A stretch of DNA of 64,000 bases from CBDDKS01 sp965230335 (GCA_965230335.1 CBDDKS010000006.1:1612001-1676000); one strand, 5' to 3'. Positions 44,956 through 54,403 are shown, counted from the stretch's first letter. The notes: a model not told the origin generated them from the letters alone. Translations and numbers: made by a program.

Positions 44956-45289
44956 ATGTTTTCCAGTGGGTTGAGATTAAATAACCTGAGTTCTTATCCA
45001 GAACTCAGATTAAATAGTGTGTTGGGTTGAAAGGATGCGAATTTTAACTGAGCTGAGTATAAAGAACAATCATCTCTAAAGGAGTTTGTGCGATACTTTT
45101 TATTAAACTAGTTGGCATTGCTTTGCAAATGCTTGTTGCTGAACTAAGATAATTGAAGAGGGTATCAGTTGATTGTCTTTGGGAATTCAGGCTCAAATAG
45201 CTTAAATGACAGATTGAAATATCAAAAATCTGTTTCTGAAAACAAGATGGTAATGATGCTTAATTTCTTCAATTTTAAGTGATAGCAAT
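44956..45289. other. Divergent intergenic region before the SulP and GGDEF genes
   Basis: 334 bp without a gene. CTGAGTTCT (44986 to 44994) and AGAACTCAG (45000 to 45008) form a perfect 9-bp hairpin around TATCC in the SulP leader. There is no T-run, so an operator or leader structure is more likely than a terminator. No repeat family member and no clear promoter could be named. Confidence 0.55.
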
Positions 45290-46249
45290 ATGCGTATACC
45301 AGGTATCTCATTAGATGAAGCAGCAAGATTACGGTCATTGCATACACTTCAGATTTTAGATACAGAGGCAGAAGAACGTTTTGATCGTTTAACTCGATTA
45401 GCAAAACGCTTGTTTGATGTGCCCATAGCATTGGTTAGCTTAGTGGATGAAAACCGTCAATGGTTTAAATCATGTATGGGGTTGGATGCAACAGAAACAC
45501 CTAGAGATATTTCATTTTGTGGGCATGCTATTTTAGGAGATAAAATTTTTCTTGTCGAAGACGCCAGTAAAGATGAACGTTTTTCTGATAACCCTTTGGT
45601 AACGGGTGATCCTAACATTCGTTTTTATGCGGGTTGTCCTATTAAACATTCAAATGGTTATAAATTAGGAACTTTATGTATTATCGATAGAAAAGCAAAA
45701 CATTTGGCAGATGAAGATTTGGCAGCATTGCAAGATCTGGCATCATTAGTAGAAAAAGAATTGGAAGCCATTCAGTTGGCTACTTTGGATGAATTAACAC
45801 AGATTTCCAATAGAAGAGGATTTATCCAATTATCCCAATATATTTTAAATGTATGCGAGCGGCAAAATGTACCTGCTGCGCTGGTATTTTTTGATTTAAA
45901 TGGCTTTAAAAAAATCAATGATCAACTTGGACATGCAGAAGGAGATAAGGCTCTTAAAGTATTTGCCAAGCAAATGACTGCAACATTTCGTAATTCAGAC
46001 CTATTTGCTCGTGTAGGTGGTGATGAATTTGTATTGTTACTGACCAATACACCCATTAACAATGTTCAGATTGCTTTAGACAGATTTAGAAATAATCTGA
46101 ATAATTCTTGTAAAGAATTAGAATTAAAATACACAATTGATTATTCCTATGGAGTGAGTGCCATTGACTTTGATGAAAAACTATCAATGGATAAGTTGTT
46201 GAAAAAAGTTGATGCATTAATGTATCAACAGAAAAAATCATCCAAGTAA
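45290..46249 (+). CDS. GAF-domain diguanylate cyclase
   Basis: Signal-transduction protein that should make cyclic di-GMP from two GTP. An N-terminal GAF domain (about 25 to 158, with ENRQWFKSCMGLDATETPRDISFCGHAI) is followed by a GGDEF domain (about 162 to 318). The active-site GGDEF (243 to 247) is intact. The inhibitory I-site RNSD (234 to 237) is present at the correct five-residue spacing, so product feedback is expected. No membrane segment, so it senses a cytoplasmic signal through GAF. The next gene, a glutaredoxin-like protein, follows by 41 bp. Confidence 0.93.
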   Translation: MRIPGISLDEAARLRSLHTLQILDTEAEERFDRLTRLAKRLFDVPIALVSLVDENRQWFKSCMGLDATETPRDISFCGHAILGDKIFLVEDASKDERFSDNPLVTGDPNIRFYAGCPIKHSNGYKLGTLCIIDRKAKHLADEDLAALQDLASLVEKELEAIQLATLDELTQISNRRGFIQLSQYILNVCERQNVPAALVFFDLNGFKKINDQLGHAEGDKALKVFAKQMTATFRNSDLFARVGGDEFVLLLTNTPINNVQIALDRFRNNLNNSCKELELKYTIDYSYGVSAIDFDEKLSMDKLLKKVDALMYQQKKSSK

Positions 46250-46290
46250 CATTACATAAATTTTATGAAACAATGAGTGTTTAATATATT

Positions 46291-46638
46291 ATGAAAGTCT
46301 GGATATCACTATTTTGTTTGGTTGTTGTTTTTTTTAAATGGGATGAAATCAATCATTTAATTGATAAATCCTTTGGTACTTCTCAACAGAAGCAAGCAGG
46401 CTATACGTCAGCAGGTCAAGTCATTTTATATTCAACAACCTGGTGTGGTTATTGTAAAAAGACGCGCAATTTATTAATTAAAAATGGTATTCCTTTTACA
46501 GAATATGATGTTGAGAAATCACCCATAGGAAAGCAGCAATATAATGCCATTGGTGGCGGTGGTGTGCCTATTTTAAAGATAAATGGAACCATAGTCAGAG
46601 GCTATAATAAAGATAAAATTTTAAAATTGGCTAAATAA
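46291..46638 (+). CDS. Membrane-anchored glutaredoxin-family protein
   Basis: A 115-residue protein with an N-terminal hydrophobic segment (about 1 to 16) acting as anchor or uncleaved signal, then a glutaredoxin fold (about 42 to 115). The redox pair is in STTWCGYCKKTRNLL (Cys52, Cys55); the cis-proline is in GGGGVPILKING. The topology would place the redox domain in the periplasm. It is close behind the GGDEF gene and may share its transcript, without an obvious functional tie. The partner is unknown. Confidence 0.82.
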   Translation: MKVWISLFCLVVVFFKWDEINHLIDKSFGTSQQKQAGYTSAGQVILYSTTWCGYCKKTRNLLIKNGIPFTEYDVEKSPIGKQQYNAIGGGGVPILKINGTIVRGYNKDKILKLAK

Positions 46639-46669
46639 CCTAGGGTTAAGTTAACTAAATATTATTTAT

Positions 46670-47473
46670 TTAAATCTTTGATTCATCATTATTTAAGTCT
46701 TCTTTTTTTGCGTGCTTTTTTAATATACTGGATAAAACAATACCTAACTCAAACAGTAACCACATAGGAATGGCTAAAAAAGATTGAGAAAAAGGATCGG
46801 GTGGTGTTAACAGCATGGCAATGACAAAAATAGAAACAATAACGTAAGGACGCTTTTTCTTTAAATCTTCTGCGGTAATAATACCTGACCAAATAAGAAG
46901 AATCGTTGCGACAGGAATTTCAAAGGCAAAACCAAAAGCAAAAAAGAATTTAATTACCAAATCAATTAAAGGAACCGGGTCTTGATCTAAAGGTATGGAT
47001 AATATAGATACTAAAAATTTGAAGATAAGAGGTAATACAACAAAATAAGCAAAAAGTTGCCCAAGATAAAAAAGTAATATACTGCTAATGAGTAATGGGC
47101 GAGCAAGTCGCTTTTCATTGGAATAGAGTGCTGGAGCAATGAAGGCCCATATGTGATGTAATATATAGGGCATGACAATAAATAGCGAAGCAACAAAAGT
47201 GAGTTTTATCGTTGAAAAAAAGAAAGTGAAAGAGTCGCGAGCTGATACCGAATCAACACCTTTTTCCAGATAAGGTTCTATTAAACTTTGAATTGCTAAA
47301 TAAAGTTCATTTCTAAAAAAGAATAGACCAATAAAAACGACAAGAGAAACAAGAATAATTTTGAGTAAACGTGAACGTAACTCAATTAAATGAGACATCA
47401 AAGGCATTTCTTTACGATCTGACTTTTTTTTCTCTTGATGGTTGTCTTGTTCCGTTGTCATTGTATTGCTCAC
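46670..47473 (-). CDS. tatC: Sec-independent protein translocase TatC
   Basis: Six-helix receptor of the twin-arginine translocase, binding signal peptides of folded exported proteins. MPLMSHLIELRSRLLKI, the FIAPALYSNEKR loop and FGFAFEIPVATILL are conserved TatC blocks. Translation seems to start at a GTG at 47473 overlapping the tatB stop by 4 bp (GTGA); an ATG four codons on is an alternative. It is the last gene of tatABC and converges with the glutaredoxin gene across 31 bp. Confidence 0.96.
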   Translation of the reverse strand: MSNTMTTEQDNHQEKKKSDRKEMPLMSHLIELRSRLLKIILVSLVVFIGLFFFRNELYLAIQSLIEPYLEKGVDSVSARDSFTFFFSTIKLTFVASLFIVMPYILHHIWAFIAPALYSNEKRLARPLLISSILLFYLGQLFAYFVVLPLIFKFLVSILSIPLDQDPVPLIDLVIKFFFAFGFAFEIPVATILLIWSGIITAEDLKKKRPYVIVSIFVIAMLLTPPDPFSQSFLAIPMWLLFELGIVLSSILKKHAKKEDLNNDESKI

Positions 47474-47847
47474 GATGAGGAGTTTGGATTATCATCTTCT
47501 TCGGGGGGATAAGGTTTGTAAATAGTTGGTTCTTCCATATCTTCTTTAAACTCAGCAAGTGATGCTTCAATCTGTTGCTGTGTATCACGTGCCATTTCAT
47601 CAACAGATTGATGTGAGCTATCCAGTAATTCATCCATTTTGGTTTTTTGTGCGGCGATTTGTTGTCGGAGTTCTTCGATTTCCAATTCGCGATTAATATC
47701 CTGTTTGACAGAAGATAAAGCCTGCTTTATTTTTCTAACCCAGAGCCCCACTTGTTTTGCTGCACCAGGCAAACGATCAGGACCAAGAACAACCAGAGCA
47801 ACCACACCGATAACACAAAGCTCCCAAAAACCAATATCAAATGGCAT
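47470..47847 (-). CDS. tatB: Sec-independent protein translocase TatB
   Basis: Single-pass Tat component that forms the receptor with TatC. MPFDIGFWELCVIGVVALVVLGPDRLPGAAK contains the short helix, the GPDRLP hinge and the start of the amphipathic helix. A charged, glutamine-rich tail follows to 125 residues. The gene is 21 bp after tatA and overlaps tatC by 4 bp. Confidence 0.94.
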   Translation of the reverse strand: MPFDIGFWELCVIGVVALVVLGPDRLPGAAKQVGLWVRKIKQALSSVKQDINRELEIEELRQQIAAQKTKMDELLDSSHQSVDEMARDTQQQIEASLAEFKEDMEEPTIYKPYPPEEDDNPNSSS

Positions 47848-47868
47848 AAAAATTCAACTCGATAATAT

Positions 47869-48108
47869 TTATTCTTTTTCAGAAGAAGTTGATTTCTGGG
47901 TTACTTCACCATCTATGGTTTGTGAAGGAGTTTCTTTTTCCAAAGGTTTTTTTTCTGTGTCATCATTGTCACCGTCTTTGACCGCTTTTTTAAAGTTTTT
48001 AAAAGCAGAGCCCAAATCGCCACCCAGATTTCTTAATTTACTGGTGCCAAAAAGCAAAATAACAATGATTAGGATAATTAATAATTGTTGCCAACCGATA
48101 CCCATCAT
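47869..48108 (-). CDS. tatA: Sec-independent protein translocase TatA
   Basis: Pore-forming Tat subunit of 79 residues. MGIGWQQLLIILIIVILLFGTSKLRNLGGDLGSAFKNFKKAV gives the membrane helix, the FG hinge and the amphipathic helix; an acidic and polar tail follows. Two methionines in a row open the frame, and the second fits the family start. First gene of tatABC, 25 bp after hinT. Confidence 0.95.
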   Translation of the reverse strand: MMGIGWQQLLIILIIVILLFGTSKLRNLGGDLGSAFKNFKKAVKDGDNDDTEKKPLEKETPSQTIDGEVTQKSTSSEKE

Positions 48109-48132
48109 TTTTTAATACCTCAAATAATGTGT

Positions 48133-48468
48133 TTAACCGAAAGAGGGTAATTGACCACCTAAAAGATGGACATGGAGATGAAAGACTTCTTGTCCTCCGC
48201 CAACACCTGTATTGATAATTGTGCGAAAGCCAGTATCTAACCCCAGGGTTTTCGCGATTTTTGGGAGTGTTAACATCATATGTGCCAATAAATCAGCATC
48301 TTCATTTTGAAAGTCATTTAATGACGCATAATGCTGACGTGGGACAACCAACACATGGGTTGATGCTTTCGGAGCAATATCATGAAAAGCGACTAATTGC
48401 TCGTCTTCATACACCATTTTAGCAGGTATTTCACCTGCAATGATTTTACAAAAGATACAATCATGCAT
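48133..48468 (-). CDS. hinT: HIT-family hydrolase HinT
   Basis: Purine nucleoside phosphoramidase of the histidine-triad superfamily. CIFCKIIAGEIPAKMVYEDE holds the N-terminal CxxC (Cys4, Cys7), and HLHVHLLGGQLPSFG is the histidine triad with the usual end. The 111 residues match the family. It sits between ubiB and tatA, in the same direction. Confidence 0.94.
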   Translation of the reverse strand: MHDCIFCKIIAGEIPAKMVYEDEQLVAFHDIAPKASTHVLVVPRQHYASLNDFQNEDADLLAHMMLTLPKIAKTLGLDTGFRTIINTGVGGGQEVFHLHVHLLGGQLPSFG

Positions 48469-48536
48469 TTTTTGACCTATTTAAGGGGATGACATCATGA
48501 TCCAGAATGTAGAGTTTAACATAGTTTGCTCATATG

Positions 48537-48560
48537 CTAGGGGCTGTTACTCTTTTATAG
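48537..48560 (+). repeat. R2 half-palindrome, copy 6 (degenerate), with adjoining 15-bp direct repeat
   Basis: 19 of 24 bases match the R2 consensus. It runs into a direct repeat, ATAGGGCTTAGAACT at 48557 to 48571 and again at 48581 to 48595, 24 bp apart. The second unit contains the ubiB stop codon region. Confidence 0.5.
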
Positions 48561-48593
48561 GGCTTAGAACTCATTTATTAATAGGGCTTAGAA

Positions 48594-50228
48594 CTATTTT
48601 TTCCGACCACTTAAAAGATAAGCCATCGCCGCCAGTATGCCTACGATGAATGCTGGAGCGGGCTTATTCAATATTAACAAGGTCATTGAAACCAGTGTCA
48701 GAGAGAGCATAAGTACTGATAATCGAATGACTTGTTGTTGGTGTTTAAAAAGTAGTTGTGTTTTTTGTAGGGTTGTCTGGATCTCAGAAGCTTGGTTTTG
48801 TTGTTTGGATTGTTCTAAATAGTTGGCCAGTTTTTCTGGCATATCGGGAAATTCTTCTAACCAGACAGGTAGTTTTTTCATACAGCGATTAAAGATGGTT
48901 TTGGGACTGATTTGTTCTTTATACCATTGCTTCAGGAAAGGTTGGGCGGTATCCCATAAATTAAGTTGGGGGTAGAGTTGTCTACCTAAACCTTCAATAT
49001 AGAGTAATGTTTTTTGCAACAATATGAGCTGTGGCTGTACAACCATTTTAAAACGCTGTGCTACCTGAAATAATTCGATGAGTAAATGGCCAAAAGAAAT
49101 TTCTTCTAACGGTTTGCCAAAAATGGGTTCGCATGCTGTTCGAATAGCTGCCTCAAAAGCTTCAACAGAAACATTCTGATCAACCCAGCCAGAAGAAATA
49201 TGCAATTCGGCAATACGTCGATAATCCTGTTCAAAGAAAGCAAGAAAGTTTTCAGCCAGGTAACGTTTATCCTGTTGGTTTAATGTACCTATAATACCGC
49301 AGTCTACAGCAATATAAGTAGGCTCTTTAGGATGTGTAATATCAACAAATATATTACCCGGATGCATATCAGCATGAAAGAAACTGTCTCTAAATACTTG
49401 TGTAAAGAATATTTCAACACCTCTATGTGCCAGCACTTTCATATCCACTTGAGCTGCTTTTAAACGCTTGACATCGGAAATAGGAATGCCGGATATTTTT
49501 TCCTGTACCATGACTTTTTCTCGTGTAAATTCCCAAAATACTTCTGGTACATAAAGTAATGCATTGTTTTCAAAATTTCTACGCAATTGCATGGTATTGG
49601 CTGCTTCAACGCGCAGATCAATTTCATTGAACAAAGAGACTTCATATTCCTGCACAACTTGATGGGCATTGATTCTATCGGCATGCTTGTTATAGCGATT
49701 AAACCAACTAACAATATGATAAAGCAGTTCAATATCCTGTTTGAGTCTTTTTCGAATATTCGGGCGTATCACTTTAATAACGACAGATTGTCCATCATGG
49801 AGTGTTGCTGTATGTACCTGGGCAATAGAAGCAGAAGCAAGAGGTTTTGTATCAATGGATGTAAACAAATTATCAAGAGGTTGATTCAAAGCTGTTTGTA
49901 TAATATCGAGCGCTTCTTCTGTCGAAAAAGGAGACACCTGATCCTGAAGCAAGGCAAGTTCTTTTGCGATATCATAGGGGAGTAAATCCAATCGTGTGGA
50001 AAGCATTTGTCCAAATTTTATAAAGATAGGTCCAAGTTCAGTGAGGGCTTTACGTAACCTTTCTCCTTTTGTGCCTTCAGGCTTACCATGGGGTTTTAAT
50101 GCTAACCATCTTAAATATTTTCTATAAGGAGCAAAAGGTGTTGGTGCTAAAAACTCATCCAATCCATATTTTATTAAGATACGATTAATGTGGATAATGC
50201 GTAACAAGTGTCGATAATGTGTAAACAT
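48594..50228 (-). CDS. ubiB: Ubiquinone biosynthesis kinase-like protein UbiB
   Basis: Atypical protein-kinase-like (ABC1/ADCK) protein needed for ubiquinone synthesis, probably as an ATPase. The family KxGQ motif is in GPIFIKFGQMLSTRLDLLP, followed by the alanine-rich loop ASASIAQVH and the catalytic block FFHADMHPGNIFVD and AVDCGIIG. Two membrane helices close the protein (about 500 to 540). The 544 residues match E. coli UbiB (546). It follows ubiJ by 15 bp in the ubiE-ubiJ-ubiB order. Its stop codon falls in a short direct repeat next to R2. Confidence 0.96.
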   Translation of the reverse strand: MFTHYRHLLRIIHINRILIKYGLDEFLAPTPFAPYRKYLRWLALKPHGKPEGTKGERLRKALTELGPIFIKFGQMLSTRLDLLPYDIAKELALLQDQVSPFSTEEALDIIQTALNQPLDNLFTSIDTKPLASASIAQVHTATLHDGQSVVIKVIRPNIRKRLKQDIELLYHIVSWFNRYNKHADRINAHQVVQEYEVSLFNEIDLRVEAANTMQLRRNFENNALLYVPEVFWEFTREKVMVQEKISGIPISDVKRLKAAQVDMKVLAHRGVEIFFTQVFRDSFFHADMHPGNIFVDITHPKEPTYIAVDCGIIGTLNQQDKRYLAENFLAFFEQDYRRIAELHISSGWVDQNVSVEAFEAAIRTACEPIFGKPLEEISFGHLLIELFQVAQRFKMVVQPQLILLQKTLLYIEGLGRQLYPQLNLWDTAQPFLKQWYKEQISPKTIFNRCMKKLPVWLEEFPDMPEKLANYLEQSKQQNQASEIQTTLQKTQLLFKHQQQVIRLSVLMLSLTLVSMTLLILNKPAPAFIVGILAAMAYLLSGRKK

Positions 50229-50243
50229 GAATGGACAATAAAT

Positions 50244-50981
50244 TTAAGTGGTTAATAGAGATTGTATTTTAATCGATAAACGTTCAACATCACTTTTGAT
50301 ATCATCAATATTGTCGTAAAACTGATTGACTTCTTCGGGTGTTGGCGATAGTCGGTATTCTTCTTGTAAATACTCTGCAAAGTTGTGTTGAGCACTGTCA
50401 AATAAATAATGTAGTTTTTTTCTTGTAAAGCGGAATAGTTCACCAATCTGATAAGAAACACTATCCCCTGTATATTCTGAAATCCATTCTTCCCAATCAA
50501 TGGACAGCTGCTCCCAAAAACTTTGAAAAGCTTGTGCACAGGCAACGTCACCCTCGATATGGATATTGCCTGTTAAAACGGTTTCTTTAGAATTTTTTTG
50601 TGTTGCCATTGAAAAAAAATGAGTACTACGTCCTTTTAAAACAACATCGATCTCAGATATATTCGGATTATTCTTTGATGCAGCATTATTTTTTGAGTTT
50701 GTGTTATTTTCTGAAGCAGGACTGTTTGATTGAACAGAGTCGTTTGATTTATTAGGATTATCTGATGTAGTAGAGTTGTTTGGTGTAATAGAGTCGTTTG
50801 ATGTGATGAAGAGTTGTTGCTGTCTAATAGAAAAAATAAAGGTTTGTTGGATATCAGTTAATTCAATGGCGATATGTTGACCTTCTAAAGGTAAACATTT
50901 TTCTTGAAGATCCGGATCATAAGTCAGACACTTAGTTACGCAATGATGAAGTATTTTGGCAGACAGTTGATTCAATGACAT
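50244..50981 (-). CDS. ubiJ: Ubiquinone biosynthesis accessory factor UbiJ (SCP2-like lipid-binding)
   Basis: Lipid-binding protein that holds ubiquinone intermediates for the Ubi complex with UbiK. The SCP2-like part is split: residues about 1 to 59, then about 108 to 190 (VVLKGRSTHFFSMATQ, GNIHIEGDVACAQAFQSFWEQLSIDWEEWISEYTGD). The end is LSPTPEEVNQFYDNIDDIKSDVERL. Between them lies an Asn/Ser-rich stretch of eight imperfect six-residue repeats (60 to 106), raising the length to 245 against about 201 in E. coli. Placed between ubiE (2 bp away) and ubiB. Confidence 0.9.
   Translation of the reverse strand: MSLNQLSAKILHHCVTKCLTYDPDLQEKCLPLEGQHIAIELTDIQQTFIFSIRQQQLFITSNDSITPNNSTTSDNPNKSNDSVQSNSPASENNTNSKNNAASKNNPNISEIDVVLKGRSTHFFSMATQKNSKETVLTGNIHIEGDVACAQAFQSFWEQLSIDWEEWISEYTGDSVSYQIGELFRFTRKKLHYLFDSAQHNFAEYLQEEYRLSPTPEEVNQFYDNIDDIKSDVERLSIKIQSLLTT
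50664..50804. repeat. 18-bp-period coding repeat inside ubiJ
   Basis: Read on the minus strand, eight imperfect 18-bp units encode TSNDSI, TPNNST, TSDNPN, KSNDSV, QSNSPA, SENNT, NSKNNA and ASKNNP. The units drift in sequence but keep the six-residue period, except for one five-residue unit. Confidence 0.75.
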
Positions 50982-50983
50982 GG

Positions 50984-51730
50984 CTAATATTTAAACCCAC
51001 GATGCAATGCGACGATACCTCCGGTCATATTATGATAATCAACATGATCGTATTGAGTATCTAGCATCATTTGTTTGAGTGTTTCCTGAGGAGGGTGCAT
51101 ACGAATGGATTCTGCTAAATAACGATAACTGTCTTCATCATCCACTATCCATTTACCCATTTTGGGAAGTAAATGAAAGGAATAAGCATCATACAGTTTC
51201 GTTAATATCGGAGAAACAGGTTTTGAAAACTCAAGGATTAATAAACGACCTCCTGGTTTAAGAACACGATAAATACTGGAAAGTGCTTTCATTTTGTCGG
51301 TAACATTACGTAACCCAAAAGCAATGGTAACAATATCGAAGCTGTGATCGGAGAAGGGTAAGCACTCTGCATTGACCTGAGCGAAATCCAATCGATGTGC
51401 CAGGCCTTTATCCATTAATTTGTTACGTCCCATTTCTAGCATGGAAGCATTAATATCAGCTAGCACGACACGGCTGTCAGCGCCCACTTTTTGGGCAAAT
51501 TTTGCCGCCAGATCGCCTGTCCCTCCAGCAAGATCCAAAACATGATGCCCTTTCCTGACACCACTGAGTTCGATAGCGAACTTTTTCCATAGACGATGAA
51601 TACCAAAAGACATTAAGTCGTTCATGACATCATATTTTTCAGCAACTGAATGAAAAACATCAGATACCTTTTTTTGTTTTTCATCAATGTCGACAGTTTG
51701 ATAACCGAAATGGGTTGTTTTATCTTCCAT
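50984..51730 (-). CDS. ubiE: Ubiquinone/menaquinone C-methyltransferase UbiE
   Basis: SAM-dependent methyltransferase acting on the quinone ring. SAM-binding motif I VLDLAGGTGDLAAKFA, motif ANINASM-like VVLADINASMLEMGR, and the UbiE-specific FSDHSFDIVTIAFGLRNVTD and LKPGGRLLILEFSKP are all present. The 248 residues match E. coli (251). It heads ubiE-ubiJ-ubiB, with ubiJ starting 2 bp after its stop codon. Confidence 0.97.
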   Translation of the reverse strand: MEDKTTHFGYQTVDIDEKQKKVSDVFHSVAEKYDVMNDLMSFGIHRLWKKFAIELSGVRKGHHVLDLAGGTGDLAAKFAQKVGADSRVVLADINASMLEMGRNKLMDKGLAHRLDFAQVNAECLPFSDHSFDIVTIAFGLRNVTDKMKALSSIYRVLKPGGRLLILEFSKPVSPILTKLYDAYSFHLLPKMGKWIVDDEDSYRYLAESIRMHPPQETLKQMMLDTQYDHVDYHNMTGGIVALHRGFKY

Positions 51731-51834
51731 CAGTGGTTGCCTTGTTGGAGTGCTTGGTTGGGAGCAGTATTCTGTTATTTAAAGCAGAGGTTAAATTTTA
51801 CAGGAGTTTGCTATAAGACGCTAATTTGATGGTT

Positions 51835-53145
51835 TTATTCAACAAACAAATCATAATCATCAGCTTTTGTAATGGTTGCTGTGACAATATCTCCGGTTTC
51901 AAAGGGCTCGTGTGTATGAATGATAACTCTGCCATCAATTTCAGGAGCATCATATTGTGTACGGCCAATAGCCCCTGTTGCTGTGATTTCATCAATTAAT
52001 ATATCTAATTGTTGTCCCACTTTTTTCTGTAATTTTTGGGTACTGATATCCTGCTGTACGGCCATGAAGGTTTCCCAACGTTCCTGTGCAACGTCATCAT
52101 CAACATGACCAGGAATCTCATTGGCCTTGGCACCCTCAACGGGTGAGTATTTAAAACATCCTGCACGATCCAATTGTGCTTCATCCAGAAAATCCAGCAG
52201 TTGATGGAAGTCATCGTCTGTTTCACCAGGAAAGCCAACAATAAAGGTACTGCGGATGGCGATATCTTCCCGTATCGAGCGCCAGTGTTGTAGACGTGAC
52301 AGAATTTTTTCACTGGCTGCGGGTCGTTTCATGGCTTTTAAAATACGGGGACTGGCATGTTGAAATGGAATATCCAGATAGGGTAAAAGATGACCATCCT
52401 GCATTAAAGGAATCATATCGTCTACATGTGGATAAGGGTAGACATAATGTAAACGTACCCAAATACCCAATCGATTTAATTCCTGGCATAAGGTTTGAAA
52501 ATTGGTTTTAATGGGTTGGCCATGCCAGAATCCTGTTCGGTATTTCAAATCCACACCATAAGCGCTGGTATCCTGAGACACGATTAAAATTTCCTGAACG
52601 CCGGATTCAACCAGTTTTTCTGCTTCTTCGAGAATGCTGCCAATATCCCGACTGACCAGCTTGCCACGCATGGATGGAATAATACAAAAAGTACATTGAT
52701 GATTACAGCCTTCAGAAATTTTAAGATAGGCATAATGTTGTGGTGTTAGTTTTAATCCGGCTGGTGGCAGTAAATCGATGAAAGGATCATGGGTTGGTGG
52801 ACAATGCTGATGAACCTGTTCCAGAACTTCTTTGTAAGCTTGTGGGCCGGTTATTGCCAAAACATTAGGATGGACTTCGCGTATGTGATCATCTTTAACA
52901 CCCAAACAGCCAGTGACAATCACCTTACCATTTTCTGCCAGAGCATCTCCAATAGTATCTAAAGACTCCTGAACAGCAGAATCAATAAATCCACACGTAT
53001 TCACAATCACCAAGTCGGATTGTTCATAGGTATTGGATAACTGGTAACCTTCACTGCGTAGTTGAGTAATAATTCTTTCTGAGTCAACCGTGTTTTTAGG
53101 ACAACCCAAGCTAATAAGGCCAATGGATGGTGATGTTTTTGTCAT
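51835..53145 (-). CDS. rimO: Ribosomal protein uS12 methylthiotransferase RimO
   Basis: Radical-SAM enzyme that methylthiolates an aspartate of ribosomal protein uS12. The N-terminal MTTase cysteines are in LGCPKNTVDSERI, NTCGFID and VTGCLGVK. The SAM cluster motif is CNHQCTFCIIP. FVGFPGETDDDF and a C-terminal TRAM domain (about 370 to 436) complete it. The 436 residues are near the family's 440. It follows hemY by 16 bp. Confidence 0.96.
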   Translation of the reverse strand: MTKTSPSIGLISLGCPKNTVDSERIITQLRSEGYQLSNTYEQSDLVIVNTCGFIDSAVQESLDTIGDALAENGKVIVTGCLGVKDDHIREVHPNVLAITGPQAYKEVLEQVHQHCPPTHDPFIDLLPPAGLKLTPQHYAYLKISEGCNHQCTFCIIPSMRGKLVSRDIGSILEEAEKLVESGVQEILIVSQDTSAYGVDLKYRTGFWHGQPIKTNFQTLCQELNRLGIWVRLHYVYPYPHVDDMIPLMQDGHLLPYLDIPFQHASPRILKAMKRPAASEKILSRLQHWRSIREDIAIRSTFIVGFPGETDDDFHQLLDFLDEAQLDRAGCFKYSPVEGAKANEIPGHVDDDVAQERWETFMAVQQDISTQKLQKKVGQQLDILIDEITATGAIGRTQYDAPEIDGRVIIHTHEPFETGDIVTATITKADDYDLFVE

Positions 53146-53161
53146 GAAGTTAGGAGAGTAT

Positions 53162-54403
53162 TTAAGAGTGTGTTGATGAAGAAGTGAGTTGTATGGATGG
53201 ATGAATATCGAGTAATGAGGGTGTTGTCCGTTGAATGAGCTTTGCTAATCCAGATTGCATGATTTTTTGAGCTTGCTCTGGTTCATTCAACTGTATATAT
53301 GTGTCAATTAAAATTTGGTAAGCCTCACTTGGGCCATTCAATTGAACACAACGATTTAAATAGGTTTGTGCTTTACCCCAAAGTTGGTTTTTATACGCTG
53401 TAAAACCCATCGCAAAAAATAAAAGATGATCATTGGGTTCATCTTTTGCGAAACTTTCTATAAAAGCCAGATGTTTATGATCATTATTGGCTGCGTAACT
53501 GTACCAGTAAATCAGCTCGCTATCATATTCACGTTTTAAAGATGTTCTTATTTGAACTTCAGCTGCATCGTATTCTTTAAGTTCAATAAGTAAACGAATA
53601 AAATAAAGAATGATGGGTTTATTTTTTTTATAATCTGCAGGCATATTTTTCCATAAACTTAATAGTGTGTCTTTATCTTTTTGTGCACAAATAATCAATT
53701 GCTGTTGTGAACAATGAATCATTAATTCTGTATAGTCTGCTTCACTTAAAACATTTAATTTTTTTATGTCTGGAAGAAGACAGTAAAGCTTAGGCCAGTC
53801 CTTGAGTTGTTGATAACATTGTATTAATTGTTTCAGTAAATAAGGGTGTTTAGGTGCTTTTTTATAGAGTTGCGTTAAGCTGGCCAGAGACTCTTCATAT
53901 TGTTTGTTCATGAATTGTAATTCTGCTTGTGTCATACAAACAGCAATATTATCAGCAGGCTCTATCTTTGCTGCTTCCTGCAAATAATCATTACGTTGCT
54001 TAAATAAATGTTGTTGATGTGCAGCTTTTGCTGAAAACAAATAACTCATTAATTTGGCTTTAGAATAGGTACTGGCTTTAATAAAATGTTGTTCCGCTTT
54101 TTTCCAATAACCTTCATTTAATGCGATTAATCCAGAAAGCGTATGTTGATAAGACTTGTGTGATGAACGATTTCCCCACCAGGATTGTATTTTTTTTCTT
54201 GAATGTTTTAATGAGTAAATGAACCAGGCTAAAGTAAAAACACAAATAATACAGAGTAATAGTAATGTAATGGCTAACCATAAGCGCATTTCTATGGATG
54301 TTTTTTCCCAAACGATGACCAGAAAGCCATGCTGATTACTAATGGATGTTGCCAGTAATCCACCCAGAACTAAACCTGCTAATATGTATATCCATAATCT
54401 CAT
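53162..54403 (-). CDS. hemY: HemY-type TPR membrane protein
   Basis: Inner-membrane protein with TPR-like repeats; the proteobacterial HemY (not the oxidase of the same name). Two N-terminal membrane helices (about 3 to 20 and 39 to 63) are followed by helical repeats such as GLIALNEGYWKKAEQHFIKA, QAELQFMNKQYEESLASL and MGFTAYKNQLWGKAQTYLNRC. The start overlaps the hemX stop by 4 bp. Found next to hemX in many gammaproteobacteria; its role is unclear but tied to haem synthesis by position. Confidence 0.88.
   Translation of the reverse strand: MRLWIYILAGLVLGGLLATSISNQHGFLVIVWEKTSIEMRLWLAITLLLLCIICVFTLAWFIYSLKHSRKKIQSWWGNRSSHKSYQHTLSGLIALNEGYWKKAEQHFIKASTYSKAKLMSYLFSAKAAHQQHLFKQRNDYLQEAAKIEPADNIAVCMTQAELQFMNKQYEESLASLTQLYKKAPKHPYLLKQLIQCYQQLKDWPKLYCLLPDIKKLNVLSEADYTELMIHCSQQQLIICAQKDKDTLLSLWKNMPADYKKNKPIILYFIRLLIELKEYDAAEVQIRTSLKREYDSELIYWYSYAANNDHKHLAFIESFAKDEPNDHLLFFAMGFTAYKNQLWGKAQTYLNRCVQLNGPSEAYQILIDTYIQLNEPEQAQKIMQSGLAKLIQRTTPSLLDIHPSIQLTSSSTHS

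Noticed and set aside
47639..48115. 158-residue plus-strand open frame
   Set aside because: It is antisense to tatB and tatA, both certain genes; the composition is that of a reverse-frame shadow.
49587..49985. 132-residue plus-strand open frame
   Set aside because: Antisense to ubiB without any recognisable domain.
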